Assembly: GCA_021613535.1 (NCBI GenBank) | Contig: CP075492.1 | Location: 7,936,001-8,000,000, forward strand | DNA from: Adineta vaga | Taxonomy: Eukaryota; Rotifera | Reading direction: 5' to 3' | DNA length: 64,000 bases | Part shown: positions 1 to 10,896 of the stretch, one piece after another | Layout of the letters: every line of letters starts with the position of its first letter | Position numbering within the stretch: position 1 is the first letter of the stretch | Translations under genes and position numbers: made by a program | Notes under the pieces: generated by a model | What the model was told of the DNA's origin: nothing | What the model saw: only the letters and a program-made list of their open reading frames with translations | Database searches by the model: none

Positions 1-1408
1 TTGTAACTGTCGCACGAAAACTAACATCACATGGTGTTACTGCATTTGTACCAACTGTCGTCAGTTCAAAAGCGGAAACATATAAAGCAGTTTTACCTAA
101 ATATAAACGACGAGCTGGATCAGCAAAAGATGGAGCGACTATTCTTGGTTTGAACGAAAGTTTTATTTGTGTAAAATTCTATCTTGTCATTTCTTTAGGT
201 ATTCACATTGAAGGTCCATTTATTGATGAAAAAAAACGTGGTGCTCATCGAACAGATTTTCTTCTTCAAACTCCACATGGAATGGAAGATTTATATGCAT
301 GTTATGGTTCATTCGATAATATTTCGATCATAACTGTTGCACCAGAAATTCCTAATATGATTGACAATGTTATACCGGAATTAGTAGAAAAACATGGCAT
401 TGTTGTTTCCGTTGGTCATTCTATAGCTTCATTAGATATCGGTGAACGAGCTGTTTGTGCCGGTGCGAGATTTATAACTCATCTTTTCAATGCAATGCTT
501 CCCTTTCATCATCGTGATCCAGGTCTTGTTGGTAAGATCCGAAATCCTCTATTTGAATATAAACTAATTTTTCTTACGAAAAGGTCTTTTAACAAGTCAT
601 CGTCTTCCAGCGACAACAATTATTCATTATGGTTTAATTGCCGATGGTATTCATACACATTCAGCTGCTGTACGTCTTGCTCATCGTGTACATCCTCAAG
701 GTCTTGTTCTTGTAACTGATGCAGTACCAGCATTAGGACTACCAGATGGAACATATCATATGGGTGCTGATCAAATTATTGTAGAAAATAAACGTGCAAC
801 TATCGCTGGTACACAAACATTATGTGGTAGTATTGCATCATTAGCAGAATGTGTTCAAAATATGCGACAAGCTTTACTTGATGGAGAAACAAACAAAAAT
901 GTTGAAGAAAAAAATGAGAAACAATTCATTGTCGAATGTATTGAAGCAGCAACTCTTCATCCAGCTTCAGGTAAATTTTCAATTAAAAATACGTCTTCAA
1001 ACATATTATGTTTCGGCATCAAGCGGAACGAGAAAAAAAACCGTTTGTTTACTGTTTAACTTTCGGTTGAACTCGAGAAAGTACAAAGAAAATTTTTTCA
1101 TCATATAAGAGGAAATCGGTAGAGTAGTATCCGGCTTCTCAACTGTATACATTGACGGTGATCAGCATTAATAGCCGGAAATTTTTGTAGTCTATCATAA
1201 CATCTAGCAAATTAAGTTAATGATTTATATTTTAGTACTTCATATCGAAAATCAAAAAGGTACATTATCATTCGGCGCCGATGCGGATTTTATTTTTCTT
1301 GATAATAAACTTAATGTTTTATCGACATTTATCGCTGGTGAACAAGCATGGTCAGTCAATGATCAATGGTCAATTAGCAATCTTCATACAAATAAATTCA
1401 GTCAATAA
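1..1408 (+). CDS. AMDHD2: N-acetylglucosamine-6-phosphate deacetylase, 5' end outside window
   Basis: Removes the acetyl group from GlcNAc-6-phosphate in amino-sugar catabolism; cytosolic amidohydrolase (NagA family). Exons read 1-147, 199-531, 584-970 and 1236-1408, all GT-AG and in frame. Visible family landmarks in order are HIEGPF (metal-ligand Glu), VGHS, HLFNAM with HHRDPG, then [12 protein letters not shown] formed across the second splice, [18 protein letters not shown] and the C-terminal [12 protein letters not shown]. The N-terminal part lies left of the window. The last intron is about 265 bp, long for this locus. The stop codon overlaps an AATAAA-like signal. PTS starts 193 bp downstream on the same strand. 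Identity is firm; the exact limits of the last intron are slightly less so. Confidence 0.93.
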
Positions 1409-1570
1409 ATTTCAGTTTTTGTTTTAAATTTTTCTGTGATATACCTTAATGTATTATCTTACTTTTAATCTCAGGGAACTCGATTGATTTAGAAATTTTT
1501 AGAGAAGATATCTATTGATTTATTTTGTTTTTGATTAGTAATTTTATTAAGACAATAATACAACGATTAT

Positions 1571-1601
1571 TTTTTTGTTTTAGATAAAAAGAAAAAAGAT
1601 C
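1571..1601 (+). promoter_or_regulatory. Acceptor-like pyrimidine-AG site upstream of PTS start
   Basis: A T-run ending in TTTTAG (AG ends at 1583) lies 18 nt before the PTS ATG, and I see no matching upstream exon. In bdelloids, where spliced-leader trans-splicing is established, such a site would accept the leader. It could also be the 3' end of an ordinary 5'-UTR intron. Confidence 0.45.
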
Positions 1602-2048
1602 ATGCCACTGGGACCAAAGATTTATTTAAAACGACGAGAAACATTCTCTGCTGCTCACCGTTTACATTCCATAAATTTATCTGAGAATGAAAATATTCAA
1701 TTGTATAGTAAATGTAATAATCCAAATGGACACGGTCATAATTATATACTTGAAGTTACTGTTGCTGGTTATATTAATCCAATAACAGGCATGGTCATGA
1801 ATATAACTGATCTAAAAAACTTGATTCAAACTCAAGTATTAGATCTAGTCGACCATAAACATCTTGATTTAGATGTAGAACATTTTCGAACGAAAAATCT
1901 AGTCAGTACAACAGAGAACTTGGCTGTCTTTGTTTGGGAACAGTTAGTTTCTAAGATTGAACAATTTAGTCAGAATAATAATGTTCAATTGTATGAAATA
2001 AAACTTCATGAAACTGAGAAAAATATTGTTGTGTATCGTGGAGAATAG
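1602..2048 (+). CDS. PTS: 6-pyruvoyl-tetrahydropterin synthase
   Basis: Converts 7,8-dihydroneopterin triphosphate to 6-pyruvoyl-tetrahydropterin in tetrahydrobiopterin synthesis. Single exon, 148 residues, normal for the family. Zinc ligands are visible at His19 (FSAAHRLH), His44 and His46 (NGHGHNY). The catalytic Cys is Cys38 in KCNNPNGHGH, VDHKHLDLD supplies the active-site Asp/His region, and the C-terminal LHETEKN holds the pterin-anchoring Glu. It lies between AMDHD2 (193 bp upstream) and DLST (64 bp downstream) on the same strand. The ATG is preceded by an acceptor-like TTTTAG. No unusual residue noted. Confidence 0.96.
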   Translation: MPLGPKIYLKRRETFSAAHRLHSINLSENENIQLYSKCNNPNGHGHNYILEVTVAGYINPITGMVMNITDLKNLIQTQVLDLVDHKHLDLDVEHFRTKNLVSTTENLAVFVWEQLVSKIEQFSQNNNVQLYEIKLHETEKNIVVYRGE

Positions 2049-2091
2049 TCATTTTATTTTATCTATATTTATAAATATATATATGTATCGG

Positions 2092-2112
2092 TGTTGTTAT
2101 TTTTAGATCGGC
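2092..2112 (+). promoter_or_regulatory. Acceptor-like T-rich AG site upstream of DLST start
   Basis: The 64-bp gap between the PTS stop and the DLST ATG ends in a T-rich stretch closing with TTTTTAG at 2106, six bases before the ATG. The gap is too small for an ordinary promoter plus 5' UTR, so a trans-splice acceptor in a polycistronic transcript is the simplest reading (inference). Confidence 0.5.
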
Positions 2113-4106
2113 ATGTCTCATATTGTTTCATTGCGTAGTGCATCATTACGAGCGCTACGCTCAGGTTCAACAGCCAGTTCAACTGTTGTTGCAGCAACGA
2201 GATGTGCAACCTACCCGCATCGATCAATTGGACAACAGCAACAATATTCGTTTTCAACTTTATCATCATCATCACCAACTCGAATTATATCAAGTGAAAG
2301 ACAACGAGTAAGTCATTCATTCTTCCAAGAAAGATTATGTTTATACCAGAGGGAAATCGCTTTCTATATAAAAAGAACACCGGAACTAATATTTCTTTCT
2401 TTTTTAGACACTTTCTGAACAAACACTTGTCGTTGATTCATCGAATACTGGTCTCTACGCATTAACTCGTCGTCTTCATACTAGTCCAATTCTCTGTATA
2501 TATTTGTTGTTTTTATGCTTCCGTACATTGAGTGCTTTTTGTTTTTTTACTATACAGTTGATTCAGTCAGTGTTTCAACACCATCATTTCCTGAATCGGT
2601 CAAAGATGGAACAATACGTTTTTTGAAAAAAGTCGGTGACAAAGTTGCAGCTGATGAAACCATCGCAGAAATTGAAACCGATAAAACCAATTTAAGTGTG
2701 AATACACCACAAGGAGGTGTTATTGAATCACTCGTTGTTGCTGATGGAGATAATGTAACATCCGGAGCAGTTGTAGCAAAGATTGATACAAGCGGTAGTG
2801 GTACAAAACCAATTTCAGCTACAAAAGGTAAGTTTGAAAGAAAACTTCTTCATTAAACTAATTGATCATTTGTTATTTTTATTTCGTTGAAATTGAAGAT
2901 GCTCAAAGTAAATCCACCGATAAAGTTGATGCTGAGAAAACAAAAGCAGAATCAACGAAAAAATCATCGGATACAAGTGGATCAGCTCCAAGTAAGACAC
3001 CATCGGTACCAGCAACACCTAAAGGTCCACAACGTGAAACACCAACATCACACATCTCAGTAACACCTGCTAAACAACAAACACAACAAGCAATAGGTAG
3101 TAGTGGCGCAGATCCAAATAAAATCTTGGGCACACGATCAGAAACAAGAGTTAAAATGTCTCGAATGCGATTGAAAATAGCTGAACGTCTTAAAGAAGCA
3201 CAAAATACATGTGCAATGTTAACAACGTTTAATGAAATCGATATGGGGTAATGATGAACAATTATCTATAGAAAAAAAAATTTTACAAATTTATTTGTTG
3301 TAGTAATTTGGTTGAATTTCGTAAAAAATATGCTGATCAATTTCTTAAACGTCATAATATGAAATTAGGATTTATGTCTGCTTTTGTAAAAGCATCCGCA
3401 TGTGCACTTGTTGATAATCCGATTGTCAATGCAGGTAGGATTAATCAATTCAGAGTTTCATCAGTTTGATCAGCTTTTTCTCTTGATTATAGTTATTGAT
3501 GGAAATGAAATTGTCTATCGAGATTATGTGGATATCAGTGTTGCTGTTGCAGCACCCAAAGTATTTCTTATTTTCGCATGAAAAAAGACGCATGAAAATA
3601 AAACAATTTTCTATTAGGGTTTGGTTGTACCGGTTCTTCGAAATGTTGAGAGAATGAATTTTGCCGATATTGAACGAACAATTAGTGAATTTGGTGAAAA
3701 GGTAACGGATATTTTCCATTTTTATTCATATGATTAAATTGTCTTTGTTTTCTAGGCAAAAAAAGGTGCTCTAGCAATCGAAGATATGGATGGTGGTACA
3801 TTTACAATTAGCAATGGAGGAGTTTTTGGTTCATTATTTGGTACACCAATTATCAATCCTCCACAATCAGCTATTCTTGGTATGCATGGAATTTTCGATC
3901 GACCAGTAGCTGTTAATGGCAAAGTAAAATGTTCATTCTTTCATTTCCTTATTTTGTTTCTATTTTCCTAGATTGAAATACGTCCAATGATGTATGTTGC
4001 TCTTACATATGATCATCGTGTCTTGGACGGTCGTGATGCTGTACTATTTCTTCGCAAAATTAAACAATATGTCGAAGATTCACGTTCAATTTTTCTCGAA
4101 TTATAA
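2113..4106 (+). CDS. DLST: Dihydrolipoyllysine succinyltransferase, E2 of 2-oxoglutarate dehydrogenase
   Basis: Mitochondrial E2 core of the 2-oxoglutarate dehydrogenase complex; transfers succinyl from lipoate to CoA. Nine exons (2113-2307, 2408-2495, 2558-2827, 2899-3247, 3304-3434, 3493-3560, 3618-3701, 3756-3923, 3972-4106) sum to 495 residues in one frame. The first about 75 residues are Ser/Arg-rich and look like a transit peptide. The lipoyl domain has the lipoyl Lys in ETDKTN. A Lys/Ser/Thr/Pro linker follows with no E3-binding domain, as is usual in animal E2o. The catalytic domain shows [43 protein letters not shown] and the active-site [11 protein letters not shown]. Ends in [20 protein letters not shown]-type C-terminus. 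Confidence 0.96.
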
Positions 4107-4785
4107 AAAGAAAAACGAGAAAAGATCTGTTCAATCTTATTTTCTAGCATTATTCTTTTGTTGCACTTCTCTCGTGTTTGTTTTTCAATTACACATGAAC
4201 TTTATTCAATCCTAGTTTTTTCTTTTCCTAATACATAGACAGTTTTCTATCTGAAAGAAAAAGACAAATATTCGACTAACCTATCCAAGAAAAAACGCCG
4301 TTGACTATCTAGTTCTCTTTTTTTTCTGTCTCTCCACTCATTTGATTTATTCTTTTCCTTATATTATATTTTTTGCTTCTGTGTGTGAATTCCACCTATA
4401 CACAACAAAAGAATAGATTATACTATAAAAAAAAACTAATGATCTTCTTGTTTTGTTTCATTTTAAATTTAGAACTACATGTACGACAAAAACTGTTCCG
4501 CTTCTTCCCGTTTTCTTTCGTTCTATTAGTTACAATCGAGATACAATGATAGACATGTACATATGAATGGAAGAAGAGAACGAGTGCGCGCATGCGAGAG
4601 AGAGAGAGAGAGAGCGAGAAAAATGTTGATCATCCCTATTCTGTTGCTTTTATTGCCGCAGGATTGAGAATAATATTCAATTTCCTTCCTTTTCTCTTCG
4701 TCTTCAACACCTGATGAATGTCAGCAATGTTAGATAGTCAGTTGTTGTAACTATTGAACCACTTTCGTTGTCATCATCGTTTGTT
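4107..4785. other. Intergenic region DLST to RAB10 with GA repeat
   Basis: T-rich spacer without a recognisable coding exon. It contains a (GA)n microsatellite at about 4596-4614. A polyadenylation region for DLST probably lies near its left end, but no single signal stands out. Confidence 0.6.
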
Positions 4786-4944
4786 ATGTCTTCTGTTCAT
4801 CATCATCGTCATCGACGATGTTTTTCATTGAAACGAACGAGTGAATATGCTCAACATTGGTTACATGAACGTACCTCATCTGCATCTCGTCGGCATCAAT
4901 CGCTCAAACGCGATGCTTCATCCACTATCGACATTAGTCAGAAG
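4786..4944 (+). other. Possible alternative 5' coding exon of RAB10
   Basis: An ATG at 4786 opens 53 codons rich in Ser, His and Arg, then meets a GT donor at 4945. The acceptor at 5148-5149 joins in the same frame through five more codons to the conventional Rab10 Met at 5165. Spliced this way, the protein would gain about 58 N-terminal residues. No known Rab10 carries such an extension, so a 5'-UTR exon is the likelier reading. A CT repeat lies in the intron at about 5008-5034. Confidence 0.35.
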
Positions 4945-5164
4945 GTAGTTTGCATTTTTATTGTTGATTGATGAATTAGTGTTATAGAGGATATAACGAC
5001 CCTTTTCCTCTCTCTCCCTCTCTCTCTCTCTCTTTCGATAGATATATCCGTCTAGTTCTTCTTTTATTCAGTCATATCTACAGATAGATTATCTTAACTG
5101 TTATTGATGATAGACATAAACTAATGTATAATTAATTTCTCTTTTGTAGAACACTGGCCTGAGA

Positions 5165-6131
5165 ATGGCCAAGAAAAATTATGATCTTCTATTTAAATTA
5201 TTATTAATTGGCGATAGTGGTGTTGGTAAAGTAAGTAAATTGAAAATGAAATCAATGAATTTGTATTTTTGATTTCTTTAGACTTGTATTTTATTTCGAT
5301 TTTCGGATGATTCATTTAATGCATCATTTATTTCCACAATTGGAATTGATTTTAAAATAAAAACAATTGAACTTGATGGTCGAAAGATCAAATTACAGAT
5401 CTGGTAAGATTTTCTATACGATTGACACGGCTATCACTCCTTTTTTTTCCTATCCTTCGAACAGAACATCTAACATGTACTTATAGAGATAATCATCTTT
5501 ACCTGTCTTTGATAAGAATGAATAACGTTGCACGTTCGTTGTATTAATTGCTTTAAATAATCTATCTATTATAGTTGATTAGTATCGCTGAACTAAATAT
5601 CTCTATTGAATCGAAAGGACGACTTGACGAATAACTTCACATTTTATATTGTTTCTTAGGGATACCGCTGGTCAAGAACGATTTCATACAATAACTAGTG
5701 AGTTCTATCCGTTTCTTATTTATAAAACTAACGTATCGATTATTTTAGCATCTTACTATCGAGGAGCAACAGGAATTATGCTTGTATATGATGTTACTCA
5801 AGTACGATCATTTGAAAATACCAACAAATGGCTACGTAATATTGATGATCATGCTTCCGATGATGTAGTGAAAATGCTTATTGGAAATAAGTGTGACATG
5901 GACGATAAACGTTGTATAACACGAACACGCGGTGATGCACTCGCTCGAGAACATAGTATTCCATTTCTCGAAACCTCCGCAAAAAATAATATCAATATTG
6001 AAAAAGCATTTTTCGAAATGGCAAGATTGATCCTAAAAAAAACTCCAGTAAATTCAACTGAAGGACCATCTGGTATAACACCTGGTCCATCACCAGGCAA
6101 TAAACCATCCAATTGTATGAATTGCATGTAA
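5165..6131 (+). CDS. RAB10: Rab10 small GTPase
   Basis: Membrane-trafficking GTPase of the Rab8/10 group. Exons 5165-5230, 5282-5403, 5660-5697 and 5749-6131 give 202 residues. The start [16 protein letters not shown] matches Rab10. The P-loop is GDSGVGKT, switch I ISTIGIDF, switch [20 protein letters not shown], then NKCDMDDKR and [15 protein letters not shown] and ILKKTPV favour Rab10 over Rab8. The C-terminus is unusual: it ends NCMNCM rather than in CC or CXC, so the prenylation motif is atypical. The intron of about 256 bp between exons 2 and 3 is longer than neighbours. Its paralogue lies at 56305-57270. Confidence 0.93.
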
Positions 6132-6819
6132 AACCGAAAGAAAATTGATCAGTCAATGTATTCTATTCATCAGTCAAAAAAAATTACGAAAAAAAAGCAG
6201 AAATTTCTATACATATATATATATATATATGAAAAGATTTATTTGTCTTTATTATCATTGTCGTCAACTTTTTCTTTCTTTCTTTCTTTCTTTATCTGTT
6301 GTTGGTTCTATTCTTTCTCTCTTTAAACATATGCGAGTGTATGTATAATTTCTTCTTTCTTTTTTCTTGTTCATCAAACGGTATTTGGATATGTTAATAT
6401 AAAGTAAGACTTTCAAAAAGAGACAGAGTCGGGAAGTGAATATAAATAAGTATTTGATTATGATATCAAGGATCATTCCATATGTTGATAGCAAGTGCAA
6501 GTGAAACTATAAAAAAGAAACACGTAACTACTCATAAAAGCTCAAGTATTCAATTAGATTTATAACCATCATGATTTCACACAGTGCGTAATCGAAGAAT
6601 TCTTTCTTAGTTATTTATATGAGAATTAAATCATGTTGATTTAAAGTTCCATTTACTCAATAATCGAAGACAAAGAAATGTCGATAAGTACAAATAAATG
6701 GACTTGATCTAACCTTGTATTCTGTTTATATATATATATATATATATCAATCGAATGGATGCATATTGTATGATTCAATATTGATCTCATAAGTATTCCT
6801 ATATCCATTATAAGTTTAA
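6132..6819. repeat. Intergenic spacer with simple repeats
   Basis: No exon recognised. It contains an (AT)n run near 6212-6230, a CTTT repeat at about 6271-6292 and a second (AT)n run near 6727-6746. RAB10 and the 6820-7719 receptor converge here. Confidence 0.6.
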
Positions 6820-7719
6820 TTATGAAAAGTTCCTTGTTGATGGTTGAACTTTTATCAATGTTTGTTGAAAATAAATTTTAATGATATTTCGTATATCACG
6901 ATCGATGATAAGTGTTGCACCTTTTTCAATAGCTAAGGCGAGTGAAACAGAAATAATACCAATTGAATAGAATAAATCAATTTTAGTCAACATAAAAAGA
7001 ATGATTGGAAGAGCACCAAATATATAAATTGAAAATAGAATCATGATATTATACAACACTTCAAGATCACGATGGGATCGAATTTTTCGTTGTATAACAA
7101 ATATACTATGTCTTCGACGTTTTATTCGAACGTAAATATAAATATATATTATAAAAATAATGATTGTTGGAATGAGATAATATGCGATAGCAGTGTAAGC
7201 AACGTGTAAAGTATATTCTTTTGGTACCCAACAAAGAGCATCTGGACGATAACGAATATCGTTAGTTAATAGAGCAGGTAAAGGAACAAGAATGACGATA
7301 AACCAATGGATAAAAATAAGAATAAAATGAATTTTAAATGTAGTTAACCAACGATATTTACGAGCAAGAATAGAAATAAAAAATCGAGAAATAGCTTGAA
7401 TGAAATATGAATAAACAATTGCTGCAACGGTCATATAACCGAAAAATCCTCGCCATCGACATGATATATCATCGGTTTCCCATGGAATAAAAGCAAGATA
7501 GATATAGTTGATCGATTGAACAAAACAGTAGAATATCAATGCAATTGATCCATTACATATCAAAAGATGTGTTACCGTATGTAATCGTTTGATACAAATA
7601 ATTAAAGTTAAAATTGTACAAGCGATCATAAAAGCGACTAAAATACACATTAATGACAGTGGAATCATAATATAATATCTTATCATTTGTGATGATGTTA
7701 ATACTACCGAGAAGTTCAT
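6820..7719 (-). CDS. Orphan seven-transmembrane receptor (rhodopsin-like), intronless
   Basis: 299-residue single-exon protein with seven hydrophobic helices separated by short loops, the layout of rhodopsin-class GPCRs. The extracellular end of TM3 has a Cys (ISCRWRGFF) that can pair with the ECL2 Cys (DALCWVPKEY). The TM3 cytoplasmic end reads ISRFF instead of DRY, and TM7 lacks a clear NPxxY. The third intracellular loop is short and Arg/Lys-rich (RIKRRRHS, RKIRSHRD). The ligand is unknown; the family resembles the large, fast-evolving sets of bdelloid peptide or chemosensory receptors. Start is the first ATG after an upstream AT-rich region. Confidence 0.8.
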   Translation of the reverse strand: MNFSVVLTSSQMIRYYIMIPLSLMCILVAFMIACTILTLIICIKRLHTVTHLLICNGSIALIFYCFVQSINYIYLAFIPWETDDISCRWRGFFGYMTVAAIVYSYFIQAISRFFISILARKYRWLTTFKIHFILIFIHWFIVILVPLPALLTNDIRYRPDALCWVPKEYTLHVAYTAIAYYLIPTIIIFIIYIYIYVRIKRRRHSIFVIQRKIRSHRDLEVLYNIMILFSIYIFGALPIILFMLTKIDLFYSIGIISVSLALAIEKGATLIIDRDIRNIIKIYFQQTLIKVQPSTRNFS

Positions 7720-8620
7720 ATTCAGACAATTGTATTTGAATACTGAAATATATAATCTAGTAGAAGAGAGTAAGATTTATTTCCTGAAAACTATTCGACA
7801 GATGTTCTATCGTTTTTGATAATCAATTTACAAATGATCAGAATGAAATGACAATATAGCATATTCAATATTGACAATATAGCATATTCAATATTGTCAT
7901 TATTGTATATGGTTTTAAATTGTAGACAATCATGAACTACTTCAACGATTATATTACTTTGATGTATACTTTAATTTATTTCCTATATTTATCAGAAGAT
8001 CTTGAAAGTTTATTAGATAAGAACGCGTCATTATCAATGTTAGAAGCTATTTAATATTATTTCATGGAAACAATACATCAGTCATTATCGAGATGATGTG
8101 ATTATTTTCACATTTAATGACAGGACCAACGGTAACACTTTTGAGAACGACTTAATATGACATAGATAAAAAACATTCTGTGACTATGACAGTAAACATG
8201 CTGCTTTTCTCTTTAAATATAGACCTGAATGTTCTTATTATCTTTTATCTTCGTTTTAGATCAGATCTTAAAGAAAAAAGAACAGGAAAAGTCATCTATC
8301 AAATTGTGAGGTAGTCTGGTTTTTGTTTACTTTTTTTTGTATTCTGTTTTTATTCAATTGATCCAGCATAAAGACGTGACAAACGTTTTTCATATTTTAT
8401 CATTTGTTCAATATGTTCATTAAAATAAAGATGATGAACTTAATCATAAGGTCAATAGTTCTTTTTTATTGACACAACACGACACGAGTGCAACATAGTT
8501 GTCCACATTTGTATCTTAAAAGCTTATCACTGAAATATTATGTTCAGTTCCATTGTATATAGAATAATGCGTATTATTCTCTTTTCTTTTGTTAGTTAAT
8601 TGTTAAAACAAAATTTAACA
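7720..8620. other. Intergenic region between divergent GPCR and nuclear receptor
   Basis: AT-rich spacer upstream of both flanking genes, so it must hold both promoters; no clear elements recognised. A 20-odd base segment ending in CATATTCAATATTG is present twice in tandem near 7855-7900. Confidence 0.5.
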
Positions 8621-9895
8621 ATGGAAAATAAGATTCCGACAATTAGCCGTGATCAAACTTTATCTGATATTACACGAAGAAAATCAAGAAAAGATCCATC
8701 TGAATGTAGAATTTGTGGGGCTTCTGCTCTATATTGTTACTATGGAGCTATTGTATGTGATTCATGCAAAATATTCTTCAAACGTAATGGACTTAAAAAA
8801 CAAGTAAAATCGAACAAAGAATGATTTTATTTTGTTCTATTATATAGCTTTGTTTTCAGAGACATTTTACTTGTTTGAATAATGGTCATTGTGAAATTAA
8901 TATTCTCAATCGGCGTATGTGTTCTTCATGCCGTCTTGCTAAATGTATTTCTAATGGAATGCAAATTGAGTTGTTTCGACCTTCTGCAGCAAAATCACAT
9001 CGAACTAACCGTAAATTCAAGTCAGCAACTTCAACAATAGATATTACATCAAAACGAACAGAATCCAATGTACCAATACAGGTTATAACTATATATATAT
9101 ATATATACTCATGAATCTCTATAGCGATGTTCTTTTTTCATTCAGCTACCGACATTGAATTTATTACGAGCAGATCGATCAACATTGACTTATGAACAAT
9201 GGACGCTTCTCTCAAATATAATCCATTGTCATGATGAATATAGCAGATTTTCTATAGGTGAACAGTTTTTACAACAACAAAACAAATTACCTATAAAGAT
9301 ACGCTTCAAAATCGAGACAACAAAGGAATTCTTCAAATCATGTGCTAGTGGAGCTCAACTTTTGTTTGAAAATATTCAAGATTTTGTCTCATTATCATCA
9401 CAGGATCGTTCTCTTTTACTTCGCAATACAATGAAACATATCGGTGGTCTAACTGCATGTATTATATTTCAAACTAGTAAACTATTTGACAATCCGGCGT
9501 TTTGCAATACTGGCGAGACTGTTTATGGTGTAGATACATTTAACAGCAAATATTCAGCAATTTACTATGATTCTAATGAAATATTTATGAAGTTAATCTT
9601 AACAATTTTGATTTTTTCCACGCCAGAGTATGTCCGATATACCGATACACCTTGTCATAATTTACAAGATGCGAAAACCATATATCATATACAGGAAAAG
9701 TACATTGAATTAGCTTGGAAATATTTACTATATAAATACGATCATGATCAAGCTGTTCGATGTTTTTCGAACTTTATTCGATGTTATCTCCTTTTAAATA
9801 AGGCTGTTGTCGCAGCTGTAGATCTTCAACATTACAAAGATCTAATCGATTCATTGGTGAAACAAACAGAACAATCACTTGTATTTACTAATTAG
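8621..9895 (+). CDS. Nuclear hormone receptor with DBD and LBD
   Basis: Ligand-regulated transcription factor family. Exons 8621-8803, 8860-9081 and 9146-9895 give 384 residues. The DNA-binding domain starts about residue 27. Finger 1 is C-x2-C-x13-C-x2-C (CRICG ... CDSCKIFFKR) and finger 2 is C-x5-C-x9-C-x2-C ending CRLAKC. The P-box, CDSCKIFF, differs from the usual CEGCKGFF. A hinge of basic residues (SHRTNRK) follows, then a helical region with the FKSCASGAQLLF...LSSQDRSLLLRN pattern expected of LBD helices 3-5. The C-terminus lacks an obvious AF-2 acidic motif. Divergent; subfamily not assignable by eye. The first ATG is at 8621; an in-frame TTG lies 21 bases upstream. Confidence 0.88.
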
Positions 9896-9991
9896 TTTAA
9901 TTTTATAATTCATGATTACTAATGAATAGAATAAACATTTTTGTCTGAAACCGACATCTCATCAGTACTCTTCAACGTTTCGAACAAAGAA

Positions 9992-10896
9992 TTAAACATG
10001 GTGCATTTGTGGAATTAAATCTGATGATAAAGTTAAGTCTTGTGATGGTCGTCTGGTGTTTCCCATTCGATATTCTTGTACTGTCATATGTGCATGATGA
10101 GATTCAAGTGATTTTCGTACTGAATTATGACTAAGTTCGTCATCTGACAACGTCAAAGATATTCGATGATTTCGTGATGTATGATTATGATCATCGAGAG
10201 ATGTTTGTACACTAACATCACAACATTTGATTGTTTGATGACATTTAGAACAAATAAAATGTGTTGAAGGATAACGATGAACAGTATTCGTTTTAAATAA
10301 GGATTCAGCTAGATGAAGATTATCAGCAGCAGTAGTTGTTGATACAGGTGTTTGAATGACTACTGGTGATGGAGATGTCGTTGTATTGAATAATGGAAGT
10401 GGTGTGACAAATGTCGGAGGAAATGTTGGAATTATTACACTATGTTGAAATTGCATTGGTTGATCTGTTGGCGTCTAAAAGACAGAAAGACAGAGATTAT
10501 AAAAGTATGAATATTTATTCGTACTAATTCGTTTCTAGCTTTTGATTGTTCCTGAATGTATTCTGAAGTACTTGTAGATATGAATTCATTTGGATGTCGA
10601 TGTAAAAGTCGAACAGCTAGATTACAATCATCTTTATATCGTTGTTTTTCCGTTTCTAAATCATACACTGTATCTTCTAAATGAAGAATTTTTTGTTTAG
10701 CATCAATAAGATCTTGTTCAAGTTGATTTTTTTCATTAGAATATGTTTCAACAATGGTAAGAATTCTTTCTTCTAAAAGACTATTGTCTTTTTGTAATTG
10801 ACCATGTACATCAACTAATTTCGAATATCGTTCACGTATGAGATTAAGTTCACGAGTGAGAGATTGAATTTGTTCATTTGTATTATTTATTTCCAT
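9992..10896 (-). CDS. Coiled-coil protein resembling BEGAIN/TJAP1
   Basis: Two exons (10525-10896 and 9992-10474, minus strand) give 284 residues. Residues 1 to about 105 are a continuous heptad-rich coiled coil. The segment YKDDCNLAVRLLHRHPNEF resembles the DCNLAVQLL-type block at the end of the coiled coil in BEGAIN and TJAP1 (Pilt), animal cell-junction or synapse scaffold proteins; this is from memory, not a search. The second half is Pro/Ser/Thr-rich and low complexity, with a four-Cys cluster (CSKCHQTIKCC). It converges on the nuclear receptor gene with 96 bp between stops. An additional 5' exon cannot be excluded. Confidence 0.55.
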
